From the NCBI RefSeq assembly GCF_001548115.1, contig NZ_AP014821.1, positions 1,364,001 to 1,428,000 of the forward strand: a stretch of DNA of 64,000 nt, given 5' to 3'. The DNA is from Geminocystis sp. NIES-3709. GTDB taxonomy: Bacteria > Cyanobacteriota > Cyanobacteriia > Cyanobacteriales > Cyanobacteriaceae. The notes under the pieces were generated by a model that had not been told where the DNA came from, made no database searches, and worked only from the letters and a program-made list of their open reading frames with translations. Made by a program: the position numbers and the translations under genes. This document shows positions 52,607-61,009 of the stretch, one piece after another (the stretch's first letter is position 1; every line of letters starts with the position of its first letter).

Positions 52607-54070
52607 TTAGGCGATAATAACTTTTCTATTACCGGTCTTAAAAATTTTATAATGTCTTTTACTTATAGTAAGCCACTGAAGTAGAGTGAATATAATAATG
52701 ACAAAAGGTATATTCGACAACACCAACTTCGTAGATTCTCCATGAAAGAAAATTAAGTTCCAATAAAAATACATAAATATGTAAATGCCTTCCATCCAAG
52801 GTGCGATCGCAATATTTATTCGTATTGTATATTCTATTTTGCCACCTATATATCCCGCTATAAATCCCCATAAAAAAACCAGAGGATACCAACCATTTAC
52901 ATAAGCATTTGCAATCCATCCGGGAGGAACTAAACTTCCAAATCCCAAAAAATCATTTACTAACATAGAAGGGTTTTTAGTAACATGAAAAAGATCAAAT
53001 GTTGAATAATGTATTCCCGGAATAAGACTAATAAGTGCTCTGAAATAATCAAGAAAAATGCGAGGAAAGTTAAAATGTTCAGGATTCGACATTACAAGGT
53101 ATGTAGCCGTAACTGTATGATCAAGATTAGAAAAGAAACCCACGATCGAAGTTTTAAAATCAGATTCAACATTTTCTCCTGATGCTTTTTCTATATAACC
53201 TTGAGCCAAAGCAGTGATGTCATTGAGAGCAAATGAACCTTTATTGATTGCAGTTGATCCTAAAGCATACATATAAGGACGAGCATAAATTGTTACCCAA
53301 TAAGCGAGAAGAAGAGTAACAGTTACGAGAATTATTTGTTTTACACTGAAAAAACGACGATATTTATTGATCAATAAATAAACACAAGGTAGTATCGTTA
53401 CAATAAGATTTCCTCTCCCCCCTGTACCAAGAGCGAATATCAAACTAAATATCAAAGAAATTGTAATTAGTATATAAGCTGTAAGTACAGTATTTGAAAA
53501 TCCTCGACTCTTCTTCATATTTCCCGAAGAAAAATTTATACAAAAGGATGTCAACAATAATGTAATCCAAGGCAAACCTTCAGCAAAAAATTTAAAGTAT
53601 ACAAAGATTCCACTTTCATCGATTAAAGTACCACGACGAATAAGATACCCACTAATAGCTAGATTTACTAAGCCACCAAAACTAAGGGAATATATAAAAA
53701 GATTCATGATTACGAACAATAACAGCATTGTTACGATAAAAAGAAACTTTTTTTCATTTAATCTCCACTTTAAAATTAAGATACTTCCCTTTACTTTGTT
53801 CGGTTTAGAATATTTCATACCGAGAAATACTCCGACATAACCTAGTAAAATGACTCCAAATACAGCTAATGAATATTTCCCTTCTGGAGCAAATATTGCA
53901 AATCGCCATTCTTCGTCAGGATAAATAAGTAAAACAATAGGAGTAATTATATACTCAAGACAAAAGAAAATGTGAAAAAGTCGAAGGTAGTCAAAAGGAA
54001 CGTAAGGCTTTCTAACAATATCATAGATAATAATGAAAGTCAGTAGTATGATATAAAGAGTTATTATCAT
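52607..54070 (-). CDS. Wzy-like oligosaccharide repeat-unit polymerase
   Basis: The 487-residue protein is hydrophobic throughout, with about eleven or twelve TM helices and one larger periplasmic loop (about residues 275-385), the topology of Wzy polymerases. Sequence motifs are weak, as is normal for this family. 'FALGTGGRGNLIVTILP' followed by 'VYLLINKYRRFF' fits the O-antigen polymerase/oligosaccharide repeat-unit group. Position inside the glycan cluster supports the call. Confidence 0.8.
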   Translation of the reverse strand: MIITLYIILLTFIIIYDIVRKPYVPFDYLRLFHIFFCLEYIITPIVLLIYPDEEWRFAIFAPEGKYSLAVFGVILLGYVGVFLGMKYSKPNKVKGSILILKWRLNEKKFLFIVTMLLLFVIMNLFIYSLSFGGLVNLAISGYLIRRGTLIDESGIFVYFKFFAEGLPWITLLLTSFCINFSSGNMKKSRGFSNTVLTAYILITISLIFSLIFALGTGGRGNLIVTILPCVYLLINKYRRFFSVKQIILVTVTLLLAYWVTIYARPYMYALGSTAINKGSFALNDITALAQGYIEKASGENVESDFKTSIVGFFSNLDHTVTATYLVMSNPEHFNFPRIFLDYFRALISLIPGIHYSTFDLFHVTKNPSMLVNDFLGFGSLVPPGWIANAYVNGWYPLVFLWGFIAGYIGGKIEYTIRINIAIAPWMEGIYIFMYFYWNLIFFHGESTKLVLSNIPFVIIIFTLLQWLTISKRHYKIFKTGNRKVIIA

Positions 54071-54156
54071 TTTTTTATTAATTGACGTTTAACGATACCA
54101 CAGCTAAATCATTTGTCATAAACTAAATAATAGTTAATAATGATCAAATTAAGAAA

Positions 54157-55056
54157 TCATTTATTTTCAAAATACCAAGGAAACATGGGATACAATGCAG
54201 AAGTTTTAGACCCAACGAATAAATTAACCTCATTTGGAGTTAATAAGTAATTATTGACCATTGATAAAATTATATTAATAGTTATATCACCATAGTTAGG
54301 ATCATTAGGATTTGCTGTTTTGTGTATTAATCCTGTTTGAACTTTTTTTGGGATGGGAAGATTTTGTTCTTCATATATTTTGTCTTCATAAAAATATTCC
54401 ACAGTATTCAAATCTACTCCACAGAGAATAATATTTTTATATTTTAACTTTAGCCCAAAGGATATTGCCTCCGTAATGGAAGCTCTTTTTGCTAACAATA
54501 AATTTTGTTTGTTTTGTAGTTTTAAAAAATTAATTATTTTTAAGGATTTTGTAAAACTTTTTTGACTAAATCCAGGAATAGCAAGTTTATATGGAACATA
54601 TAAATTATTTTTAACTTGTTCAGGAAATTTAGATATATCAAAAAGATCATTATCAATATCTTTAAATATTAAAGGTACATTTTTATAATCATCACTTTTT
54701 AGATTTATTAATTTTAGAAAGGTATTTAATCTATCTAAATCTTTGCCAAGTTCAAACATATAGTATGTGGGAATAAATTTATGAATTAACCAAAAGTTAA
54801 TTCCGATCGAGTCATGTTTTTGAATCAATTCCCATTGTTTCTCTCCTAATTCTTTAATGGATGCACCACTGCCTAGAATAAAGAGAGTATCACTTGATTT
54901 ATATTTATTAATATCTATCGAACTTACTTTTTTTAAGTTATGTAACTCTGTAAGTTTATCTATGTTAGTAAACTTTTTAAATTGTTGAATTATCTTTAAT
55001 AAAAAAAACAATAAAAATGCTTTATTCTCTAACAAAATGGAAGTGTTTGGTCTCAT
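54157..55056 (-). CDS. Putative glycosyltransferase, GT42/DUF115-like
   Basis: The 299-residue protein has a Rossmann-like core: 'LFILGSGASIKELGEKQW' near residues 58-75, then 'YYMFELGKDLDRLN', and later 'SITEAISFGLKLKYKNIILC' with GVDLNTVEY. The SGxSxK-like loop and the late GxDL motif recall sialyltransferases of family GT42 (CstII) and DUF115 proteins. It lies between the polymerase and the NeuB fusion, so transfer of a nonulosonic acid is a fair guess. The family link is by eye only. Confidence 0.55.
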   Translation of the reverse strand: MRPNTSILLENKAFLLFFLLKIIQQFKKFTNIDKLTELHNLKKVSSIDINKYKSSDTLFILGSGASIKELGEKQWELIQKHDSIGINFWLIHKFIPTYYMFELGKDLDRLNTFLKLINLKSDDYKNVPLIFKDIDNDLFDISKFPEQVKNNLYVPYKLAIPGFSQKSFTKSLKIINFLKLQNKQNLLLAKRASITEAISFGLKLKYKNIILCGVDLNTVEYFYEDKIYEEQNLPIPKKVQTGLIHKTANPNDPNYGDITINIILSMVNNYLLTPNEVNLFVGSKTSALYPMFPWYFENK

Positions 55057-55091
55057 TTTTGCAATAAATATTTAGAGTTTATACAAAAAAA

Positions 55092-55178
55092 TATTAAGGA
55101 TTTTCGTCTCCTAAGTATGGGGAAGTTTTTATTTGTTCTTAACCCTTGACAGATCAAGGAGGTGGTGCGTAAGTCCTG
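55092..55178. repeat. Remnant of an insertion element end
   Basis: The stretch ends in GTGCGTAAGTCCTG, whose reverse complement AGGACTTACGCAC is a common end of cyanobacterial IS elements. It contains CCTAAGTATGGGGAAG. A related piece with the ACTT motif in opposite order is at 60822-60890, on the other side of the neu genes. Confidence 0.4.
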
Positions 55179-55280
55179 TTTTCTTGAAAGAAAGAAATTT
55201 GAGTATATAAAGAAATTTGTATTATTAATACTCAAATTTAGACGAAGAAAATACTTTCTAAATTTATCGATCGATTTTGT

Positions 55281-57536
55281 CTAAAGTAATTTTTCTAATC
55301 TTTCTAGCGCTATCCAGAAACCTTCTCCCTCATTTTTGTGGCCCTGCCAAATTTCAGGAATTAAAGAAGCATGGGGTGCTGTTTTATCCAAGTCTTCAGC
55401 AAAAGCAGGAAAATCTATTTCTCCTTCCGCAATTTGTAAACCTTCCCCATCTAATCCTTCAGAATCTGCAATATGTAAATGGGCAACAAAAGGGCCAACT
55501 TGCTCTACAAACTCTTTGAATGACCAATTATTATTATTACAAGCTAGTTTTGAGTGAGATATATCAAAACAGACTCGATAATTATATTTACTGCAAAATT
55601 TGGCTGTATCTTCAGGATCGACAAAAAGGTTATGATAACGTTGACCACCAAAGTGCCAAGGGAATGGAGGCATTGTTTGAGGTATGATTTCAACACCAGT
55701 AGCATCTAGCTGGGAAAGACTATCAGCTAATAACTCATAAAGTTTCTCCTTTTGCGATCGTTCTAAAGGAGCATCCAAAGTAAAACCGCCCACATTAGTG
55801 ACGATACAAGGACGAACAGACTTTTTAAAATAAGGCTTTAGTTGTCTGGTAATATCAATTACTCTTTGCATTTCCACGATCGAACGTTGACGATAGGTTT
55901 CATCTTCAGAACAAAGGTTGAGTAAATGATCTCCTGCAAATAATTCTGGCGCATGAACAACTAAATCCAGATCGTAAGGCTGATCAAAAAACTGAGAAAT
56001 ATTTTGCTCTAAATCCTTGTAGCTTAAATGAAACTCCAATAAATCAGGGTTAGTTTTATCAAGAAGGGTTTTAAAGTCATGATAACGAACGGGCAACCCC
56101 CAAGGACGTTTAAATTTATAATTTTTGGGTTGTACTGTTTCCTGTTCCAAATCGCTGGAATAAAAGAAATCACCAGCTTTCAAGTTTCTTTTAGCTCGTT
56201 TGCCAATTAGTTCTTTTTTACGATTAGGTTGTAATCCTTGACCCGGACTTTTAACTTCAATCATAGACTCTGTAATTATTTCTCCCGATGGAAGATCACA
56301 ATTAATTACTAAACTTTTAGCTAAGGTTTCCCTATTCATTAGTTCTCCTTGGCTAATTTTACGTTCCCCTGTTTCTCCTAAAGATTGTTCTACTTGACGA
56401 ATTCCCTCCACCATTAAATGAAATTCATTGGGTAAAAGACTTACTTTGTGATCATTCCCCTCCATTGTTTTGTCTAACGTAAAGTGTTTTTCGATCACTT
56501 TTGCCCCTTTTGCGATCGAGGCAATGGCTACATTTATTCCCCGTTCATGGCCAGAATAACCCACAGGACAATCACCAATCTCTTTTAATCTTTCTAGGTA
56601 ATTAAGGTTAACATCCTTAAAAGGAGCAGGATAAGTAGAGTTACAATGAAGCAATACATACATTGCTCCTAATTCTTTCAGAAGTTTAACGGACTCACTA
56701 ATTTCTTTTTCTGTAGCCATTCCTGTTGAACATAGCAAAGGCTTACCCGTTTTCGCTAAAGCGGTTAATAAATCATGATTAGTTAAATCTGCTGATGCTA
56801 CTTTATAACCCTTCATGCCATAGTTTTCTAGTAAAGTGAGACTTTCTAAATCCCAAGGAGTACATAAAGGTAAGATTCCCTTAGAATAGCAATAGTCAAA
56901 AGCCTTAAACAATTCTTCAGAGGAAAGTTGAAAACGAGAGAGTAAATCTAAGGTATATTGTGATCCTAAATCTTCACTAGCATCATTGGCATTACCTGAG
57001 TTACGGTAAAGAGATTTGAGATCTCTCATTTGAAATTTGGCACAATCGGCACCAGCCGCGATCGCCTGATCTATTAACTGTTTTGCTAAGTCCAAACTAC
57101 CGTTATGATTATTACCAATTTCAGCAATAATGAAAGCTGGAGATTCCGAATTAATAATAAAGTCTCCAAGGCGAATGTCATCAGATTTACTACGCGCAAT
57201 GGCAACTAAATGACGATTTTTATCTAAAAGAGGGATAAATTCGACTCGATCGGAAAAACTAGATTGAATTTTTGTAGGATCTTCTGTGTAATCAAGATAT
57301 TTATAATTTTTGTTAGAAATTTTTGACACAGGTTGGTTTAAATCAATGGTATCTTGTTGTACCAACCAACGGCGAAAATCTCCATCTGTAAGGATTCCTT
57401 CTAAAACACCTGCTTCAGTTACAGAAAAAATAATGCGATTTTTGTTATCACTGATTTTTTTTAAGGCTGTAATAATGTCATCTTCAGCAAAGACTATATA
57501 TTTGGATAAATTTTTGTCTATAATCATTTTTCTCAT
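55281..57536 (-). CDS. neuB: N-acetylneuraminate synthase-family fusion: CBS pair, NeuB, SAF and TIM-barrel isomerase-like domain
   Basis: This 751-residue multidomain protein has a CBS pair at about residues 5-118 (with 'GILTDGDFRRWL'). A NeuB barrel follows at about 130-370: 'FIIAEIGNNHNGSLDLAKQL', GADCAKFQ, LLCSTGMAT, 'LLHCNSTYPAP', GYSGHERG and EKHFTLDK. A SAF/antifreeze-like domain lies at about 398-462, and a xylose-isomerase-like TIM barrel at about 480-751 ('VCFDISHSKLACN', 'VAHLHIADSEG'). The NeuB part condenses phosphoenolpyruvate with an N-acyl hexosamine to form a nonulosonic acid. The C-terminal barrel may be an isomerase or a pathway partner. The neuA-type gene precedes it by 6 bp. 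Confidence 0.9.
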   Translation of the reverse strand: MRKMIIDKNLSKYIVFAEDDIITALKKISDNKNRIIFSVTEAGVLEGILTDGDFRRWLVQQDTIDLNQPVSKISNKNYKYLDYTEDPTKIQSSFSDRVEFIPLLDKNRHLVAIARSKSDDIRLGDFIINSESPAFIIAEIGNNHNGSLDLAKQLIDQAIAAGADCAKFQMRDLKSLYRNSGNANDASEDLGSQYTLDLLSRFQLSSEELFKAFDYCYSKGILPLCTPWDLESLTLLENYGMKGYKVASADLTNHDLLTALAKTGKPLLCSTGMATEKEISESVKLLKELGAMYVLLHCNSTYPAPFKDVNLNYLERLKEIGDCPVGYSGHERGINVAIASIAKGAKVIEKHFTLDKTMEGNDHKVSLLPNEFHLMVEGIRQVEQSLGETGERKISQGELMNRETLAKSLVINCDLPSGEIITESMIEVKSPGQGLQPNRKKELIGKRAKRNLKAGDFFYSSDLEQETVQPKNYKFKRPWGLPVRYHDFKTLLDKTNPDLLEFHLSYKDLEQNISQFFDQPYDLDLVVHAPELFAGDHLLNLCSEDETYRQRSIVEMQRVIDITRQLKPYFKKSVRPCIVTNVGGFTLDAPLERSQKEKLYELLADSLSQLDATGVEIIPQTMPPFPWHFGGQRYHNLFVDPEDTAKFCSKYNYRVCFDISHSKLACNNNNWSFKEFVEQVGPFVAHLHIADSEGLDGEGLQIAEGEIDFPAFAEDLDKTAPHASLIPEIWQGHKNEGEGFWIALERLEKLL

Positions 57537-57542
57537 TAATTT

Positions 57543-58223
57543 TTAAACTGACTGGGTATTAAATAAAAACTCTATATAGTCAAAATCATGTAAAGAGTCT
57601 ATTTCATGACTTTGTTCTTCATCCATAATAAACAATGATATTTTACCCCCTAATCGATTATTTAGTTGTTTTAGAATCCAAGGTTTAAAGATATAAATTG
57701 ATCCATTTTCCATGTATTGGGGATTTATGTCTTGACGACGTTGACGGTGACGATAATCATAATTAATTGATTGTGCTACATCATCAATTTTATGCCAAAG
57801 AAACCGATGAGTAGGAGAAACAGAAAGTAGTGAATCAGCATTTTCTTTTCTTAGTTGTTCAATGGCTCGATCGATGTCTAAACCAGTACGCAAGGGAGAT
57901 GTACACTGCAAAAAGATTACCAGTTCTGGACTAACACCACTTTTCTCAATTTCTATCAAGGCATGAAGGAGAGCTGATTCCGATGATGCTATATCTGTAG
58001 CAAATTCTGGGGGACGTTGAATTACTTGAGCTCCATAGTTTAGAGATACAGTAGTAATTTCTGGGTCATCAGTCGTTACATAAACTTGATCGACTAATTG
58101 TGCTTCTTGAGCATCCAGAATGGAATGAGCAATAAGAGGTTTACCCGATAATAAACGAATATTTTTACCCGGAATACCTTTAGAACCACCACGAGCTGGG
58201 ATTATAGTAATAATTAAACTCAA
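57543..58223 (-). CDS. neuA: CMP-nonulosonate (N-acylneuraminate) cytidylyltransferase
   Basis: The 226-residue protein activates a sialic-acid-like sugar with CTP. Its N-terminal nucleotide motif is IIPARGGSKGIPGKN. Further blocks are KPLIAHSILDAQ, 'YVTTDDPEI', 'LQCTSPLRTGLDIDRAI' and a C-terminal 'ENGSIYIF'. It overlaps the preceding pyruvyl-transferase-like gene by 4 bp and is followed 6 bp later by the NeuB fusion, so all three are translated from one transcript. The specific sugar (neuraminate, legionaminate or pseudaminate) is open. Confidence 0.93.
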   Translation of the reverse strand: MSLIITIIPARGGSKGIPGKNIRLLSGKPLIAHSILDAQEAQLVDQVYVTTDDPEITTVSLNYGAQVIQRPPEFATDIASSESALLHALIEIEKSGVSPELVIFLQCTSPLRTGLDIDRAIEQLRKENADSLLSVSPTHRFLWHKIDDVAQSINYDYRHRQRRQDINPQYMENGSIYIFKPWILKQLNNRLGGKISLFIMDEEQSHEIDSLHDFDYIEFLFNTQSV

Positions 58224-59458
58224 TTTTTTACTTCCAAAACTTCAAGAAAACGTTGTATATTTGTCTGAGAAATGTTCCAGAGCTTTTCTTGCTCCTCTTT
58301 AATGGTTTCTAAAACAACAGATTGTGAATTTAAAATTTCAGTTCCTTTGGCTAAAATTCTTTCAGGAAGATTATCTTCTTTGAGATCAACTGACCAATGG
58401 GATTGACCAATATCATCTAAAAACCATTGTAATTTATCATGAGAAACAAGAGATAAAATAGGAGTCTGACAACCAAAGGGTACCATCTGAGCATGACCAC
58501 GCATTCCTAAAGCTAAAGCTGGTGCTTTATAGGCTTCAATAATTTGTTGAGGAGATAATTTACTCAAGTCACACACTTCAAATTTTAAGTTTCGGCTTTT
58601 GAGAACTTCAACCATTTCTAAATCTTTGAGATAATGAGCATAGTATTTCAGAGGAAGTCCTGTAGTTTTTGTTAACTCTAAAATCCCTGTAGCAATATCA
58701 TTAAGTAATTGCTCTTTTCTGTCACCAAATCGTAAATCAGATCTGTCAAATGCACAGTTTAAGGCAATAAAATCTCTTGACGATTTTTCTCCACGATCGA
58801 AAAAATCAGGATATATTTTTGAGATTAAAGTTGTCATGCAAGGCTGAAATACTACCTTATGATGAAGTTCAGAGGGTAAATATTGAAGAATAGCATTTAT
58901 ACTTCCTTTATTACGAAGCCCTAAATAAACAGATTTTTCTGTTAAAGTCCGTAAATTATCAGTAAAAATGTTATCGAATTCTTCTTGTCCTCGAAATCGA
59001 TTATAACCGACTGCAAAAACACAGATAGGAACGTTAATGGCTTTTATTTGTTCCATTGAACAAGCCCACTGCCAACCACTAATATCATTTTTGTTTGTAT
59101 CTCGAAGAAATAATCCCCCACCACCAATAATTAGCCCTTGAGAATAATTGATTTTTTTGACAGTTTCTTCTGTTACACTATGACGTGCATTAATAGAAGT
59201 CCAATTTATTCCTTTGCCGTGATTAATAAATAAATCTCTTAAAACTACAGGTAACAAAATATCTCCTGCATTACCACCTTTGCGAGTAAATGCCGCCACA
59301 TGAGAAAAACGATAATAATCTTCAGCATTAGGAAGTATGGTTTTTGGTTCCCAGTATTTTTGATCTTGAGGATCTCCAAATACAATTTTTTTTAACTGAT
59401 TCTTTAACCCCTTTGGGATCAAACTTTTTGTCATGGAGTATATTTGTTTCATAATCAA
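58220..59458 (-). CDS. Polysaccharide pyruvyl transferase family protein (2)
   Basis: The 412-residue protein has the family fold: 'HVAAFTRKGGNAGDILLPVV' near the N-terminus, GLIIGGGGLFL, and 'PALALGMRGHAQMVPFGCQT' (the MRGHAQ block). It may ketal-link pyruvate to a sugar of the repeat. It overlaps neuA and lies 20 bp after the next PPT gene. It shows only low similarity by eye to the other two members, so the three probably act on different acceptors. Confidence 0.85.
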   Translation of the reverse strand: MIMKQIYSMTKSLIPKGLKNQLKKIVFGDPQDQKYWEPKTILPNAEDYYRFSHVAAFTRKGGNAGDILLPVVLRDLFINHGKGINWTSINARHSVTEETVKKINYSQGLIIGGGGLFLRDTNKNDISGWQWACSMEQIKAINVPICVFAVGYNRFRGQEEFDNIFTDNLRTLTEKSVYLGLRNKGSINAILQYLPSELHHKVVFQPCMTTLISKIYPDFFDRGEKSSRDFIALNCAFDRSDLRFGDRKEQLLNDIATGILELTKTTGLPLKYYAHYLKDLEMVEVLKSRNLKFEVCDLSKLSPQQIIEAYKAPALALGMRGHAQMVPFGCQTPILSLVSHDKLQWFLDDIGQSHWSVDLKEDNLPERILAKGTEILNSQSVVLETIKEEQEKLWNISQTNIQRFLEVLEVKN

Positions 59459-59478
59459 TTTTTACAAATTGGATAAGT

Positions 59479-60795
59479 TTACTTTGCCAAGGAATCACGA
59501 ATAAAGGAAACGATATTTTTGCTTTCTTGGGATAATGATAAAACCTGAGTTTGTATTTTATCTCTTTCTGTTTTTCCAGCATCGATAATTTGTCTAGCCT
59601 TTTGTGCTATTTTTTCAATATCTTGATCTGTGGGAATTGCAGGATATTCTACGATCGAGTCATAATTTAAGACTTCTTGAAGACTTCTAGTTTTATGGGA
59701 ATTAGAACCTAAGAAAATACAAGGAGTTCCCCCTAATGAAGCCATAATCGATGGATGGTACCGACCTGATACAAATAAACTAGCATTTGATAGTATAGAC
59801 GCTCCCATAAGAATCGGAATTTCAATAGGAATTAAAGGGATCTTCGTAATTTTAGAAACTTCCGCCAAAAATTGACCATCTCCAGTATCCACAATATAAA
59901 CTGGTTGACCCAACTCTAATAGTTTCTGGGCTAATTTTCCATAGGATTCGATCGCTAATTTAGGATTTTTAGTTGCTAAAGAACTTCCTCCAAGACAAAT
60001 GTAGGGTTTAGAAAAGTCATATTTGCCCCATAAATAGTCTTTTTGATATGGAAGAATAGCACTACCATATTTAATTTGCATTATATTTTCAGAAGAACAA
60101 TATTTTGTCCATGAAAATAAAGCATCAGGAATATATGTAGATTTCAGATGAGGTGCAATCTCATGGAGAGTCGCCACAGATTCTTTGTCTCTAAGGGCAA
60201 TACCACTACACTTGCTCAAAGCTTCTACTGCGGCTTTTACCATTTTTTCATCCCGGCCAAATCTCGGACAGTCAGAAACCATAGCGTTGATAAAGAAAAT
60301 TGGTACGTTTTGTAAATGGGCAAGTTCAATAACCATTAGGAGGAATAAAACTGTTCTCCTATTGGGATTAAAAATTAAATCTCCTTCTCCGTTGATAACG
60401 ATCGCATCAGACTCATTAACTTTTCGATAAATTTCTTTTAGAATTTTAGATTTATCTTTATAACGGATTAATTTTTTGGCACTTTCTTGAGGAGATAATC
60501 CCACATAATCTGATCTAATACCAAAGAAAGAATCAATCATTCTCAAGATTTTTTTGATAATATTTCCACCACCGCCTGAATAAAGACTTTTGGCAATAGA
60601 AGGAGGAAAAATTGAATCTCCAATATCTATGAAAGAAAAAATTGAACCAACTATCACTTTTCTAAATTTGTCATCTCGATAAATGGTATTTTGAATCTCA
60701 TATGTTTCTTGTAGAATTTCCGACAGTGCAATACTCGTCGCCCTACATCCCCAATTTGAGCCAGTTCGGTTATCACTAACGTAAGTAATCTTCAT
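59479..60795 (-). CDS. Polysaccharide pyruvyl transferase family protein (3)
   Basis: The 438-residue protein has 'TYVSDNRTGSNWGCRATSIA' at the start, 'SDAIVINGEGDLIFN' and 'ASLFVSGRYHPSIMASLGGT' (the SGRYH block), which mark the family. Its N-terminal region with the glycine-serine loop is longer than in the other two. Spacing of 20 bp to the next gene suggests the same operon. The upstream gap to the ABC exporter gene (215 bp) holds a decayed repeat and may carry a promoter. Confidence 0.83.
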   Translation of the reverse strand: MKITYVSDNRTGSNWGCRATSIALSEILQETYEIQNTIYRDDKFRKVIVGSIFSFIDIGDSIFPPSIAKSLYSGGGGNIIKKILRMIDSFFGIRSDYVGLSPQESAKKLIRYKDKSKILKEIYRKVNESDAIVINGEGDLIFNPNRRTVLFLLMVIELAHLQNVPIFFINAMVSDCPRFGRDEKMVKAAVEALSKCSGIALRDKESVATLHEIAPHLKSTYIPDALFSWTKYCSSENIMQIKYGSAILPYQKDYLWGKYDFSKPYICLGGSSLATKNPKLAIESYGKLAQKLLELGQPVYIVDTGDGQFLAEVSKITKIPLIPIEIPILMGASILSNASLFVSGRYHPSIMASLGGTPCIFLGSNSHKTRSLQEVLNYDSIVEYPAIPTDQDIEKIAQKARQIIDAGKTERDKIQTQVLSLSQESKNIVSFIRDSLAK

Positions 60796-60821
60796 GATTG
60801 TGTCTGTTGATCTTATTAATT

Positions 60822-60890
60822 TGATTTAGGACTTTCGCAAAAATAGTTTTTTTCGCCCCTAACCCCCAAGTATGGGAAAATCCTTTTGAT
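60822..60890. repeat. Remnant of an insertion element end
   Basis: It begins TTAGGACTTTCGCAAAAA, close to the AGGACTTACGCA IS-end motif, then CCCCTAACCCCCAAGTATGG. It pairs loosely with the piece at 55092-55178. No transposase is left. Confidence 0.4.
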
Positions 60891-61009
60891 GATTGATTCA
60901 TCTCTATTATTTAGTGGGAAAACAAAAATTAAAGTCTATTTTAGACAGAAAAATATTAATTTCAATAACTATTTTGATCAATACAATAAGTATGTTGATT
61001 TTAAGGGCA

